Shown: one piece after another, positions 16,638 through 25,185 of the stretch
Position numbering within the stretch: the first letter of the stretch is position 1
Layout: each line of letters opens with the position of its first letter
Source of the DNA: Tropicimonas sediminicola
Lineage (GTDB): Bacteria > Pseudomonadota > Alphaproteobacteria > Rhodobacterales > Rhodobacteraceae
DNA: 64,000 bases
Direction: 5' to 3'
Assembly: GCF_900188335.1 (NCBI RefSeq)
Contig: NZ_FZOY01000002.1
Coordinates: 806,001-870,000, forward strand
Notes under the pieces: model-generated
What the model was told of the DNA's origin: nothing
Database searches by the model: none
The model's input: only the letters and a program-made list of their open reading frames with translations
Program-made: the position numbers and the translations under genes

Positions 16638-17525
16638 TCATTCGGAATCGAGCAGATAGGTCGCCATCGCGGTCAGATCCGCGTCGGTCAGGAAGGCTGT
16701 GCCGCCCTGAACCACTTCGCCCATGCTCCCTCCAAAGGCGTCGCCGTCGGGCATCACCCCGGTCCGGAGTGCGAAGGCGAGGTTTGCGACCGTCCAGCCC
16801 TCGGCGCGCAGGTCGGCAGGCTTGAGCGAGGGCGCGGTGCCTCCCCCCGGAAGATCCCCGCTGCCGGCAAAGACCGCGGCCCTCAGACGTGCACCAGCAA
16901 GGTTTCGGGGCGTATGGCAGGCCCCGCAATGCGCCGCGCCCCGAACCAGCTCACGTCCCCGGTTCCACGCGGCACTCCGGCCGTCGACCGGGGCGGTTTC
17001 CGGGCGGGTCAGGAACGCCGCCCTCCAGAGCTTGAGGCCCCATCTCTGGCTGACCGGAAACGGTGCCTCGTGCTCCGGAGCGGGGACCGGCACCGGTGGC
17101 ACGGTCCGGAAGGCCGCCCAGAGATCCGCGATCTGCTGATCGGAGAAGTTCGCGTAGAACGGGTAGGTGAAAGTGGGGAAATAGGGCTCGCCGTCCGGCG
17201 AGATCCCTTGCCGCACGGCCCTTGCGAAGTCCTCGACCGTCCAGTCGCCGATGCCGTGGACGGGGTCCGTGGTCAGGTTGGGCGGATAGAAAACGCCGAA
17301 CCGCGTTTCCAGCGGCGCCCCTCCGGCCAGCGGCACGCCGCCACCCGTGGCATCGGTATGGCAGGCGATACACCCGCTGGCCCGCGCCAGGTACGCGCCG
17401 CGGTTCACGTCTCCGGTCAATGTGATCGGGGCAGGCTCCCGTCCGACCGGCCAGACCATCAGGCCGACCACGACGGCCCCGCCGACCATGGCGAAGATGG
17501 CCGCAACGCGCAGCAGGGCCAGCAT
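16638..17525 (-). CDS. membrane-anchored dihaem cytochrome c
   Basis: 295 residues: an N-terminal anchor (LLRVAAIFAMVGGAVVVGLMV) and two haem sites, CIACH and CGACH, each followed by a mono-haem cytochrome fold. DGEPYFPTFTYPFYANFSDQQ places it near the cytochrome subunits of alcohol, aldehyde and gluconate dehydrogenases (AdhB-like), which pass electrons from a periplasmic dehydrogenase to quinone or oxidase. No dehydrogenase is next to it. The start at 17525 is chosen because the anchor begins there; it is one base after the stop of the preceding cytochrome c'-like gene, showing translational coupling. It is the last gene of the four-gene set. Confidence 0.88.
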   Translation of the reverse strand: MLALLRVAAIFAMVGGAVVVGLMVWPVGREPAPITLTGDVNRGAYLARASGCIACHTDATGGGVPLAGGAPLETRFGVFYPPNLTTDPVHGIGDWTVEDFARAVRQGISPDGEPYFPTFTYPFYANFSDQQIADLWAAFRTVPPVPVPAPEHEAPFPVSQRWGLKLWRAAFLTRPETAPVDGRSAAWNRGRELVRGAAHCGACHTPRNLAGARLRAAVFAGSGDLPGGGTAPSLKPADLRAEGWTVANLAFALRTGVMPDGDAFGGSMGEVVQGGTAFLTDADLTAMATYLLDSE

Positions 17526-17526
17526 G

Positions 17527-18108
17527 TCACTTCTCCTCGGCGCGGAACCTCGTGTGGCAGGCCGTGCAGGCCTGACTGACCATGGCAAAGGCCATGCCTG
17601 CGGGCATCTGGCCAATGTGCTCGGCGCTCATCATCGGCGCGCCACCGCCCATCATTCCTTGGCCACCCATCATGCCCTGGCCGCCCATCATGCCCTGGCC
17701 GCCCATCGTCCCTCCCTGCGCCGGCATGCCGCCGACGCCGTTGTCCGCGGCACGTTCCAGGCCCTCGGCAAATATCTCAAGCTGCTGCGCAAGCCCGGTG
17801 AAGGTTTCCCAATCCTGCCAGATCTCGGGCCGCGCTTCCGAAGGGGCGTCGGTGCTGCCTTCGGGGAACTTGGAGGTCATGGCCTCGCCCGCGTGGCTGG
17901 CGATCGTAGCCGCCCCTGTGCGCACTGCATCGGCGTCATAGGGCTCGGTGCCCTGCATCATCGGGGCAAGCGCCTTCACCGCATCCGCCATGGCGGTCAT
18001 CCCGTCCATGCGTTCCTTGACCACGCCCATCGCCCCGCTGTGGGCAAAGGCCATGGCCGCAATCAGAGAGATACCGGCCGCAAGGCTCAGATTTCGTGTC
18101 GTTTTCAT
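17527..18108 (-). CDS. cytochrome c'-like protein with Met/Gly-rich insertion
   Basis: 193 residues with a signal peptide (SLAAGISLIAAMAFA). The cytochrome c' plan is visible: VVKERMDGMTAMADAVKALAP near the mature N-terminus, and the C-terminal haem site CTACHTRFRAEEK. Cytochromes c' bind NO or CO and protect against nitrosative stress. A low-complexity segment just before the haem helix repeats MMGGQG three times and is rich in Met (about residues 128-160), unlike standard family members of about 150 residues. Met-rich segments of this kind often bind copper(I). The gene sits between a His-rich protein and a dihaem cytochrome behind a copper-type promoter. Confidence 0.85.
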   Translation of the reverse strand: MKTTRNLSLAAGISLIAAMAFAHSGAMGVVKERMDGMTAMADAVKALAPMMQGTEPYDADAVRTGAATIASHAGEAMTSKFPEGSTDAPSEARPEIWQDWETFTGLAQQLEIFAEGLERAADNGVGGMPAQGGTMGGQGMMGGQGMMGGQGMMGGGAPMMSAEHIGQMPAGMAFAMVSQACTACHTRFRAEEK

Positions 18109-18150
18109 CGATCTCGTCCTGTCTGGTCCTGTCGTTCGAAAGGTCGCGGA

Positions 18151-18492
18151 TCAGGACCTGACGCGCGGCGGCGGTGGATCAAAGCCGTGCTCGAGACCCG
18201 GCTCCGAAAGGCCATCGGGCAGAACCGCCTGACCGTCAAGTCGGGCAATCAGAACCGGCATTCCGTTGATCTCGACGATGGCCTGGAAATGGCAATCGAT
18301 CCCCGGATGGCAATGGTCGGTCGCCTCTGGATGGTGATGGCCTGTGTCGTGGTGGGGATCAGCGGGCGCCGAAACGTGATGCTCGGCAGCGTCAGTGGCC
18401 ACGGCAGGGACCACTTGCGGTACGATCAGGACGCACATGAGCACCAGCACAAGGCCGCGGTTCCAGACTGCCAATCTCAGGTTGCGGCCCAT
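18151..18492 (-). CDS. small exported His-rich protein
   Basis: 113 residues. The N-terminal hydrophobic stretch (LVLVLMCVLIVPQVVPAVA) is a signal peptide or anchor. The mature part has a His/Asp/Cys-rich run (AEHHVSAPADPHHDTGHHHP, then DHCHPGIDCHF), suited to binding Cu, Zn or Ni, and then INGMPVLIARLDGQ. I do not recognise a named family beyond general resemblance to small periplasmic metal-associated proteins. Its ATG overlaps the stop of the upstream cytochrome gene (ATGA at 18489-18492 on the complement), so the two are translated together. Confidence 0.75.
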   Translation of the reverse strand: MGRNLRLAVWNRGLVLVLMCVLIVPQVVPAVATDAAEHHVSAPADPHHDTGHHHPEATDHCHPGIDCHFQAIVEINGMPVLIARLDGQAVLPDGLSEPGLEHGFDPPPPRVRS

Positions 18493-18935
18493 CAGTCGAT
18501 CCCGTTCTCCCTCTGCAACTCCCGGATGTAGAGCGTAACCCGGGCGATCTCGGAGTCCGAGACACCCTCGACCGGCGGCATGCTCCCGAAGCTCCAGTGA
18601 TGCGCCCGCACGCCCGTTCTGACCGCAAGTTGGAACGCCATGTCGCCATGGTGGCCCGGCTCATAGATCTTGTGAACCAGAGGCGGCCCCACCCCGTGCC
18701 GGCCGGCTGCGTTCTCTCCGTGGCAATCGGCGCAGATTGCATCGAAAACCGCCTTCCCGAGCTGCGCATCCGCCGAGAGCTCGACAGGAAGTTGCACCTC
18801 GACCATAGGTCCGCCGCCCCCATCGGAGACCAGTCCTGCCGGTATCCCGCCAGTGGGTTCCCTGCCACTCGACATCAGCATCGCGGCCGCAATCAGCGCG
18901 ACGGCCAGAATGGGAACGGCAATCAGTCTATTCAC
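18492..18935 (-). CDS. monohaem cytochrome c
   Basis: 147 residues with an N-terminal membrane anchor or lipid-free signal (AVPILAVALIAAAMLM region) and one haem site, CADCH, in GKAVFDAICADCHGENAAG. The axial Met is probably in FGSMPPVEGVSD. It is a class I, cbb3-CcoP-like or NirM-like small cytochrome. It is the first gene of the four-gene set 18935-16638. The start is GTG (complement of 18933-18935) without a strong Shine-Dalgarno. If the promoter at 18966-18996 is used, the leader is only about 25 bases. Confidence 0.85.
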   Translation of the reverse strand: MNRLIAVPILAVALIAAAMLMSSGREPTGGIPAGLVSDGGGGPMVEVQLPVELSADAQLGKAVFDAICADCHGENAAGRHGVGPPLVHKIYEPGHHGDMAFQLAVRTGVRAHHWSFGSMPPVEGVSDSEIARVTLYIRELQRENGID

Positions 18936-18965
18936 GAGGTCGAGCGTCTTTCGCAGCCATCCCCT

Positions 18966-18996
18966 ATTTGCCGACCCTCCAGCGCTGGAGGGTCAA
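18966..18996 (-). promoter_or_regulatory. MerR-family (CueR/HmrR-like) promoter of the cytochrome set
   Basis: On the minus strand, TTGACC (18996-18991) and GCAAAT (18971-18966) are separated by 19 bases, the overlong spacer of MerR-family promoters. A perfect 22-base palindrome (halves GACCCTCCAGC and GCTGGAGGGTC, 18973-18994) fills the spacer and overlaps the -35. CueR/HmrR copper operators have the same GACC-TCC-N-GGA-GGTC form. No cueR-like gene is in the window; copper control is inferred. Confidence 0.7.
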
Positions 18997-19225
18997 CAGT
19001 GGATTCGTGAAGAATCGCCGAGTCCGGCGCCGGCCTCCATTCGTGTCGGACCATTTGGCGGCAACGAAGGGCACGCCTCCAACCAGGCGGACGGGCGCGG
19101 CATCTTTGACGGCATCCCGCAGACGTGGCCGAAAAGGCAGCACGACCTCAGCGGCACCCCCGTCAGCTTCCGATCATTCGTCACAGATGCATCGTGAAGG
19201 CTTGGGTCCGTCCAGGCCCAAGTTC

Positions 19226-19286
19226 GTTTCCGTTGAAACGTTCTTGACTTTCATCTCGGTTGCAATGATACGGTTTCAAATGAAAC
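19226..19286 (+). promoter_or_regulatory. promoter with two GTTTC-N4-GAAAC operators for the aromatic operon
   Basis: GTTTC-CGTT-GAAAC (19226-19239) and GTTTC-AAAT-GAAAC (19273-19286) bracket a possible sigma-70 promoter, TTGACT (19244) and GATACG (19267) with a 17-base spacer. A repressor on both sites would block it. A related but imperfect site, GTTTCAATTGCAATGAAC, is in front of the MarR gene at 28956-28973, pointing to that regulator. Confidence 0.65.
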
Positions 19287-19365
19287 GTTATCTGCGAACG
19301 TGCAGAGAGCCCATCGATTCGACCGGGATCCGGGAAGGTCGGGCAACGGGCAAAAGGAGGAACAG

Positions 19366-20316
19366 ATGACCAAGGCATTCGCATCCCAGGGCGACACCGC
19401 TGAAAAGAAGATCAGCTTCACCGAGGTGGGCGATGGCCTTTGGGCTTTCACGGCCGAGGGCGATCCGAATTCCGGCGTCATTATCGGCGATGACAGCGTG
19501 ATGATCGTCGAAGCGCAGGCGACTCCGCGACTGGCGAACAAGGTGATCGAGAAAGTCCGCGAAGTGACCGACAAGCCGATCACCCATCTGGCGCTGACCC
19601 ATTACCATGCCGTGCGGGTTCTCGGCGCGTCGGCCTATGGGGCCGGTCAGATCCTGATGTCCGAGAAGGCGCGGTCGATGGTTGTCGAACGCGGTCAGGA
19701 GGACTGGGACAGCGAGTTCCAGCGCTTCCCGCGCCTCTTCGAGGGGCACGAGAGCATTCCCGGCCTGACCTGGCCCACCACCACCTTCAAGGACCGGATG
19801 ACCGTCTATCTCGGCAATCGGCAGGTCGACCTTATGCATCTGGGCCGGGCCCACACGGCCGGGGACATCGTCATCCATATCCCCGATCAGAACGTCATGT
19901 TCACCGGTGACATCGTGGAATACCACTCCGCCTGCTATTGCGGCGACGGCCATTTCAACGATTGGGGCGGCACGCTCGACAATATCGCGGCCTTCGACGT
20001 GGATGCCATCGCGCCGGGTCGCGGCGACGCGCTCATCGGAAAGCAGATGGTGAACGCCGCCATCGAAAGCACCCGCGATTTCGTCGAAAGCACCTATCGC
20101 CCGGCGGCGAAGATTGCGGCACGCGGTGGCTCCCTGAAGGAAGCCTGGGACGCGGTGCGCGCGGAATGCGACCCCAAATTCGCCGACTTCGCGATCTACG
20201 AGCACTGCCTGCCGTTCAACGTCGCCCGTGCCTTTGACGAGGCCCGCGGCATTGACACGCCGCGGATCTGGACCGCCCAGCGCGACCTCGAGATGTGGGA
20301 GCAACTGCAGGGCTGA
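19366..20316 (+). CDS. metallo-beta-lactamase-fold protein with altered metal motif
   Basis: 316 residues, MBL fold. The first metal motif, normally HxHxDH, reads H79-Y-H81-A-V83-R84, so the Asp and second-site His are missing. Later elements are present: HLGRAHTAGDIVIHIP, then FTGDIVEYHSACYCGDGHF. It might bind a single metal or act non-classically. The start at 19366 has AAAAGGAGG upstream. It is the first gene of a run of genes on one strand (FAD hydroxylase, DUF2783, TRAP, hmgA, maiA, fahA). Proteins of this kind seem to travel with FAD hydroxylases of aromatic acids, where they could open a lactone or thioester; that role is a guess. Confidence 0.82.
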   Translation: MTKAFASQGDTAEKKISFTEVGDGLWAFTAEGDPNSGVIIGDDSVMIVEAQATPRLANKVIEKVREVTDKPITHLALTHYHAVRVLGASAYGAGQILMSEKARSMVVERGQEDWDSEFQRFPRLFEGHESIPGLTWPTTTFKDRMTVYLGNRQVDLMHLGRAHTAGDIVIHIPDQNVMFTGDIVEYHSACYCGDGHFNDWGGTLDNIAAFDVDAIAPGRGDALIGKQMVNAAIESTRDFVESTYRPAAKIAARGGSLKEAWDAVRAECDPKFADFAIYEHCLPFNVARAFDEARGIDTPRIWTAQRDLEMWEQLQG

Positions 20317-20343
20317 GACGGCGCTCAAGGGGAGGAGGCAGCC

Positions 20344-21978
20344 ATGTTCGATGACCGTTACACGCTGGCCTACAGGGCCTATCCATACGAGAAATCGCCA
20401 GATCAGGCGCTGGACCAAGCTGTGCGCCACCCTGTCGTGGTGATGGGAGGCGGCCCGATCGGGATCGCCACCGCGCTCGACCTCGGCCGCCAGGGCATTC
20501 CGGTCCTTGTGCTGGACGACCACGAGGGCGTCGGCATGGGCAGCCGGGCGATCTGTTTCGCCAAGCGCAGCCTTGAAGTGGCTGACCGCTATGGCTGTGC
20601 CGCGCCGATGCTGGAGAAGGGGATCGTCTGGAACCTCGGAAAGGTGTTTCACCGCGACGACAAGGTGTTCGAGTTCAACCTGTTGCCGGAGGAAGGCCAC
20701 CAGTACCCGGCCTTCATCAATCTCCAGCAGCCCTATTTCGAGCAGTTCCAGATAGAACGCCTGCGCGCGTTGCAGGCAAAGGGCGCGCCGATCCAGCTGC
20801 GTGGCAAGAACCGGGTCGATACCGTCGAGGTCAAGGACGATCATGTCGTCCTGACGGTGACGACCCCGGATGGCCCCTACACGGTCGAAGCCGACTGGCT
20901 GATCGGCTGCGACGGCGCCAACTCGGCCCTGCGCCAGATGCTGGGGCTCGATTTCACTGGCCGTGTCTTCAAGGACAGCTTCCTGATTGCCGATATCCGG
21001 ATGAAGGGTGAAGTGGATTTCCCCACCGAGCGCTGGTTCTGGTTCGAACCCTCGCATGGTTCGGGCGCCTCGGCGCTTCTGCACAAGCAGCCCGACGATG
21101 TCTGGCGGGTCGACTTCCAGATCGGCTGGGATGTCGACCGCAAGGAGGAAATGAAGGAGGAGAACATCCGCCGCCGTCTCGACGCCATGCTTGGCGGGGT
21201 CGAGTACGAGATGGTCTGGTCCTCGATCTACACCTTCCAGTGCAAGCGGATGGAAAGCTTCCGGTCCGGCCGGGTGCTCTTTGCCGGGGATGCCGCGCAT
21301 CAGGTCTCGCCCTTCGGGGCACGGGGCGCCAACTCGGGCATTCAGGATGTCGACAACCTTGGATGGAAGCTGGGGCTGGTGATCCGCGGCAAGGCACCCG
21401 AGAGCCTGCTGGACAGCTATGACGAAGAGCGCATCCACGGGGCGGATGAGAACATCCTAAACTCGACCCGTTCGACGGATTTCATCACGCCGAAATCGGA
21501 GATCAGCCGGATCTTTCGCGACGCTGTTCTCGGCCTGAGTGGCAAGTATGAATTCGCCCGCCCCATGGTGAATTCCGGCCGCCTCAGCGTGCCCTGCACC
21601 TATGATGGCTCGCCCCTGAACACGGCCGATGCGCTGGACGGCGGCCCGGACCGGACCCGCCCCGGATCCCCCTGCCCCGATGCACCGATGGGCGACGACT
21701 TCCTGCTGCGCCAGTTGGGCGACGATTTCATCCTGCTGAGCATCGATGCCGACGCGCCCGAGATGGTCGAGGAGGACGGGATCACAGCCCGACGGCTGGC
21801 GCTCTCGGTAGCCGACGACCCGACCGGCGCGCTGAGGGATCGGTACCTGGGCGAAGCCGGCAAGGCTGTCTACCTGATCCGCCCCGACCAGCATGTCGCG
21901 GCCCGTTTCGACAGCTTCGACGAACCCCGGATCCGTGCCGCGATCCGTCGCGCCACCGGCAAGGAGATCGCCCAATGA
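20344..21978 (+). CDS. FAD-dependent aromatic hydroxylase (MhpA/PheA-like)
   Basis: 544 residues, a class A flavoprotein monooxygenase. FAD fingerprint: VVVMGGGPIGIATALDLGR, the DG motif in LIGCDGANSALRQ, and the GD motif in VLFAGDAAHQVSPFGARGAN. The C-terminal thioredoxin-like part (about 440-540) is as in phenol hydroxylase and 3-(3-hydroxyphenyl)propionate hydroxylase. It would insert oxygen into a phenolic ring using NAD(P)H. With hmgA, maiA and fahA downstream, a plausible product is homogentisate made from a hydroxyphenylacetate-type acid brought in by the TRAP transporter. It lies 27 bases after the MBL gene, with GGGGAGGAG as ribosome-binding site, and overlaps the next gene by ATGA. 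Confidence 0.9.
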   Translation: MFDDRYTLAYRAYPYEKSPDQALDQAVRHPVVVMGGGPIGIATALDLGRQGIPVLVLDDHEGVGMGSRAICFAKRSLEVADRYGCAAPMLEKGIVWNLGKVFHRDDKVFEFNLLPEEGHQYPAFINLQQPYFEQFQIERLRALQAKGAPIQLRGKNRVDTVEVKDDHVVLTVTTPDGPYTVEADWLIGCDGANSALRQMLGLDFTGRVFKDSFLIADIRMKGEVDFPTERWFWFEPSHGSGASALLHKQPDDVWRVDFQIGWDVDRKEEMKEENIRRRLDAMLGGVEYEMVWSSIYTFQCKRMESFRSGRVLFAGDAAHQVSPFGARGANSGIQDVDNLGWKLGLVIRGKAPESLLDSYDEERIHGADENILNSTRSTDFITPKSEISRIFRDAVLGLSGKYEFARPMVNSGRLSVPCTYDGSPLNTADALDGGPDRTRPGSPCPDAPMGDDFLLRQLGDDFILLSIDADAPEMVEEDGITARRLALSVADDPTGALRDRYLGEAGKAVYLIRPDQHVAARFDSFDEPRIRAAIRRATGKEIAQ

Positions 21979-22163
21979 ACGCGTTGACCCTGACCCCGAA
22001 CATCGACGGCCCCGACGATTTCTATGCCGAGCTTCTGGCCAGCCACGACGGCAAGTCCAAGGCCGAAAGCGACGCGATCAACGCCCGGCTCATCCTGATC
22101 CTGGCCAATCACATCGGCGATCGTGCCGTGCTGAGCCAGGCCCTCAAGGCCGCGGAACTCTGA
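21975..22163 (+). CDS. DUF2783 small protein
   Basis: 62 residues, the whole DUF2783 family length: DDFYAELLASHDGKS, then ESDAINARLILILANHIGD. The function is unknown. It overlaps the hydroxylase stop (ATGA), so it is translated with it and may be a small partner or stabilising subunit of the hydroxylase. Genes of this family are usually found beside FAD hydroxylases of this type. Confidence 0.85.
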   Translation: MNALTLTPNIDGPDDFYAELLASHDGKSKAESDAINARLILILANHIGDRAVLSQALKAAEL

Positions 22164-22185
22164 GACTACCAAGGGAGGACCCACC

Positions 22186-23220
22186 ATGAATTTCAACCTG
22201 AGCGGCAACGCGCTGCTTTTCGCAGGCGTTGCAACGGCCGCCTTGTCTGTCACTTCGGCGGTCGCCGCGGAAACCACCCTGGCAATGTCCAGCTGGCTGC
22301 CGCCGCGCCACCCCATTGTCGTCGGCGCCATGAAGCCCTGGGCCAAGCAGGTGGAGGAGGTCACCGATGGCCGCGTCACCGTCCGCGTGCTCGCCAAGCC
22401 GATGGGCGCGCCGCCGGCGCATTACGACATCGCCGCCGACGGGGTAGCCGACATCACCTACGGCCTGCATTCCTTCACCACCGACGACCGCTTCACCCGC
22501 TCGCGGATCGGACAGTTCTCCTTCATCGGCGATGACGCGGTGGCAGGGTCCAAGGCGTTCTGGAACGTCTATTCCGGCCCGCTGGAGGCGCAGAAGGAGC
22601 ACGAAGGCACCAAGCTTCTCGGCCTCTTCGTTCATGGCCCGGGCGTTCTGCACAACAATGTCCGCAAGATCGAGTCCACCGGCGACATCGAGGGGCTCAA
22701 GATCCGGGTACCGGGCGGCTACATCTCCGACCTGATGGCCGACCTCGGAGCGACGACGCTCTTCATGTCCTCCGGCGAAGTCTACGAGAAGCTCTCGCGC
22801 GGGGTCATCGACGGCGCCACCTTCACCTTCGAGGCGCTGACCGCGTTCAAGCTGACCGACGATCTCAAGTATTCGATGAAGGTGCCCGGCGGCATCTACA
22901 ACACCACCTGGTTTTTCGTGATGAACGAAGACAAGTGGAACGAGATCTCGCCCGAGGACCAGGCCGCCATCGAGGCGATCTCCGGCGAGGCCTTTGCCGA
23001 ATCCGTCGGCGCGGCGTGGAACGGCGCCGACGAGGCCGCGCTCGAGGCGATCGAGAAGGCCGGCATCGAGATCTACGACGCCCCTGCCGAGGTGCTCGAC
23101 ACGATCAGATCGAGCGCGGAGAAATACGAAGCCGCATGGTCCGAAGCCCTTGCCGCCGATGGCTATGACGGCGCCGCGGCACTGGAAGAGCTTCGCAAGC
23201 AGGCCGGCGTGGACTTCTGA
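22186..23220 (+). CDS. TRAP transporter substrate-binding protein (DctP-like)
   Basis: 344 residues with a signal peptide ending SAVAA (about residue 29). The mature protein starts ETTLAMSSWLPPRHPIV. TRAP P-subunit landmarks: GLHSFTTDDRF, the substrate-contact segment IEGLKIRVPGGYISDLMADL, and NTTWFFVMNEDKWNEISPEDQ. The conserved Arg in KIRVPG pairs with the carboxylate of organic-acid substrates. It catches a carboxylic acid in the periplasm and delivers it to the QM membrane pair encoded next. From context the substrate is probably an aromatic acid. GGGAGG precedes the ATG. Confidence 0.92.
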   Translation: MNFNLSGNALLFAGVATAALSVTSAVAAETTLAMSSWLPPRHPIVVGAMKPWAKQVEEVTDGRVTVRVLAKPMGAPPAHYDIAADGVADITYGLHSFTTDDRFTRSRIGQFSFIGDDAVAGSKAFWNVYSGPLEAQKEHEGTKLLGLFVHGPGVLHNNVRKIESTGDIEGLKIRVPGGYISDLMADLGATTLFMSSGEVYEKLSRGVIDGATFTFEALTAFKLTDDLKYSMKVPGGIYNTTWFFVMNEDKWNEISPEDQAAIEAISGEAFAESVGAAWNGADEAALEAIEKAGIEIYDAPAEVLDTIRSSAEKYEAAWSEALAADGYDGAAALEELRKQAGVDF

Positions 23221-23223
23221 TCC

Positions 23224-23772
23224 ATGGAACGGCTTCGCCACAGATTCCCCGACCAGCCCCCCGACGAGGGGCTGGACATCGGGCTGCTGCTCGACCGGTC
23301 GCTGGGTGTCGGAGCCGCTCTGATCCTGTTCAGCCTCGTCCTGATCACCTGCGCAGACGTGATCGGGCGATACTTCCTGAATGCGCCGCTGACCGGCGCG
23401 TTCGAGCTCACCGAGATCCTGCTGGCCGCCCTGGTCTTTCTCGCCCTGCCCCTGACGACGGAACGGCGGGAGCACGTCGAGGTGGACCTGCTCAACATGG
23501 CGCTTGGCCGGAAGGCGCAGCGCCTGCTCGCCGCCTTTGCCGGGCTGTTCTCGGCGGCGCTGCTCGCCACCTTTGCCTGGCGTCTTTTCACCCATGCCGC
23601 CAAGGCGGGCCATGATGGCGCCGTAACCAACGCGCTGGAGATCCCGCTGGCGCCTTTCGGCTACCTCGCGGGCGCCTCCTGCATGGTCTCGGCCTTCATC
23701 GCCTTCCTCCGGGGGCTGCAACCGCCGGTCGAACACGAGACCGACAAGGGCCACCTGGAGAACGCGCCATGA
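23224..23772 (+). CDS. TRAP transporter small permease (DctQ-like)
   Basis: 182 residues with four predicted membrane helices (LGVGAALILFSLVLITCADV; ILLAALVFLALPL; LLAAFAGLFSAALLATFAW; FGYLAGASCMVSAFIAFL). The DctQ signature is visible as RYFLNAPLTGAFELTEILL and TTERREHVEVDLL. It forms the QM complex with the large permease. It starts three bases after the dctP-type stop, and its end overlaps the next start by four bases. Confidence 0.9.
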   Translation: MERLRHRFPDQPPDEGLDIGLLLDRSLGVGAALILFSLVLITCADVIGRYFLNAPLTGAFELTEILLAALVFLALPLTTERREHVEVDLLNMALGRKAQRLLAAFAGLFSAALLATFAWRLFTHAAKAGHDGAVTNALEIPLAPFGYLAGASCMVSAFIAFLRGLQPPVEHETDKGHLENAP

Positions 23773-25085
23773 TCGAATCCCTGATCGGCTTTGCCGTCCT
23801 CCTGACCCTTATCCTGCTGCGTGTCCCGATCGCCTTTGCCATGGCCGCGGTCGGCGGCTTCGGCTTCGCCTTCCTGCGCGGCTTCGAGCCCGCCTGGGCG
23901 ATGACCGGCCAAGTGGCCTTCGACACCGCGCTCTCCTACAGCCTGTCGGTCATCCCGCTGTTCATCTTCATGGGCAACGTGCTGGCGGGCTCGGGCGTCG
24001 CGCACGGGCTCTTCGCAGGGGCAAACCGGCTCTTCGGGCAGATGCGCGGCGGGCTGGCCATGGCCTCGGTCTTTTCCTGCGGCGGCTTCTCGGCCGTCTG
24101 CGGCTCGTCCCTCGCCACGGCGGCCACCATGTCCAAGGTCGCCATGCCCTCGATGCGCCGCTTCGGCTATGACGACCGGCTCGCCACCGGCTCCATCGCC
24201 GCCGGCGGTACGCTGGGTATCCTGATCCCGCCCTCGGTGATCCTGATCATCTACGGTCTTCTGACGGAGACCAACATCGCCAAGCTGTTCATCGCAGGCA
24301 TCATCCCGGGCGTGATCGGGGTGGGGCTCTACCTCGGCGCGATCATGGTCGCGGTTCGGGTGAACCCGCACCTCGCGCCCGAGAAGGAGGACGCCGAGCC
24401 GATGAGCCGGACCGACATGATCGGCGTCGTCTGCGTGCTGGGCCTGTTTCTGTTCATCATGGTCGGCATCTACGGCGGGTTCTTCACCCCGACCGAAGCG
24501 GCCGGCATGGGCGCCGGCGCTTCCGTGCTGATCGCGCTTGCGCTGCGCACCATGAGCTGGACCGGTTTTTTCGCCGCGACGCTCGATTCCGTCCGCGCCA
24601 CGGCGATGATCTTCGCCGTCATCATCGGCGCCGAGCTCTTCACCAATTTCATCAACTATGCCGGCTTGCCGGACGCGCTGTCGGGTTTCATCATCGACCA
24701 CGAGATGCCTGTCTGGGCGGTGATCGGCTTCATCATTCTGGTCTACATGCTGCTGGGCTGCGTGCTGGAAAGCCTGTCGATGATCCTGCTGACGGTGCCG
24801 GTCTTCTACCCGCTGATGTTCGAGCTGGACTTCGCCAACGAGCTGCTGCTCGACCCGGAGAACGCGTTGATCTGGTTCGCCATCGTCGTGGTGGTCGCCA
24901 CGGAGATCAGCCTGATCACGCCGCCGGTGGGCATGAATGTCTTCGTGCTCAAGGGCGTTTTGCAGGACGTCTCGCTTGGTACGATCTTCCGCGGCGTGCT
25001 GCCCTTCTGGATCGCCGACATCGTGCGGCTGACCCTGCTCATCCTCGTTCCCGCGCTCTCGCTCTGGCTTGTCGGCCTGATGTGA
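23769..25085 (+). CDS. TRAP transporter large permease (DctM-like)
   Basis: 438 residues, about 12 membrane segments, the Na+-coupled transport subunit. Typical features: [19 protein letters not shown] near residue 60, [42 protein letters not shown], and the C-terminal [17 protein letters not shown]. The ATG overlaps the small-permease stop (ATGA). The complete P-Q-M set is contiguous, so uptake is self-contained in the operon. A 100-base gap then separates it from hmgA. Confidence 0.93.
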   Translation: MIESLIGFAVLLTLILLRVPIAFAMAAVGGFGFAFLRGFEPAWAMTGQVAFDTALSYSLSVIPLFIFMGNVLAGSGVAHGLFAGANRLFGQMRGGLAMASVFSCGGFSAVCGSSLATAATMSKVAMPSMRRFGYDDRLATGSIAAGGTLGILIPPSVILIIYGLLTETNIAKLFIAGIIPGVIGVGLYLGAIMVAVRVNPHLAPEKEDAEPMSRTDMIGVVCVLGLFLFIMVGIYGGFFTPTEAAGMGAGASVLIALALRTMSWTGFFAATLDSVRATAMIFAVIIGAELFTNFINYAGLPDALSGFIIDHEMPVWAVIGFIILVYMLLGCVLESLSMILLTVPVFYPLMFELDFANELLLDPENALIWFAIVVVVATEISLITPPVGMNVFVLKGVLQDVSLGTIFRGVLPFWIADIVRLTLLILVPALSLWLVGLM

Positions 25086-25185
25086 GCGGCAGGGCACCCG
25101 TACCAGCCCCGGGCCTACATCGCCCGGACAAACGAACCGAACCGCCCCCTGCCCCGGCAGGGAGACACCACCAGGGAGAAATGCC

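Larger units (their letters stand above)
18936..19365. other. divergent intergenic region (cytochromes / aromatic operon)
   Basis: 430 bases holding the CueR-like promoter (18966-18996) for the minus strand and the paired GTTTC-N4-GAAAC operators with a TTGACT-N17-GATACG promoter (19226-19286) for the plus strand. The 230 bases between them show no supported gene. Confidence 0.7.

Noticed and set aside
19288-21438. 716-codon minus-strand frame over the MBL and hydroxylase genes
   Set aside because: Shadow frame with no motif, while the plus-strand genes have ribosome-binding sites and family signatures.
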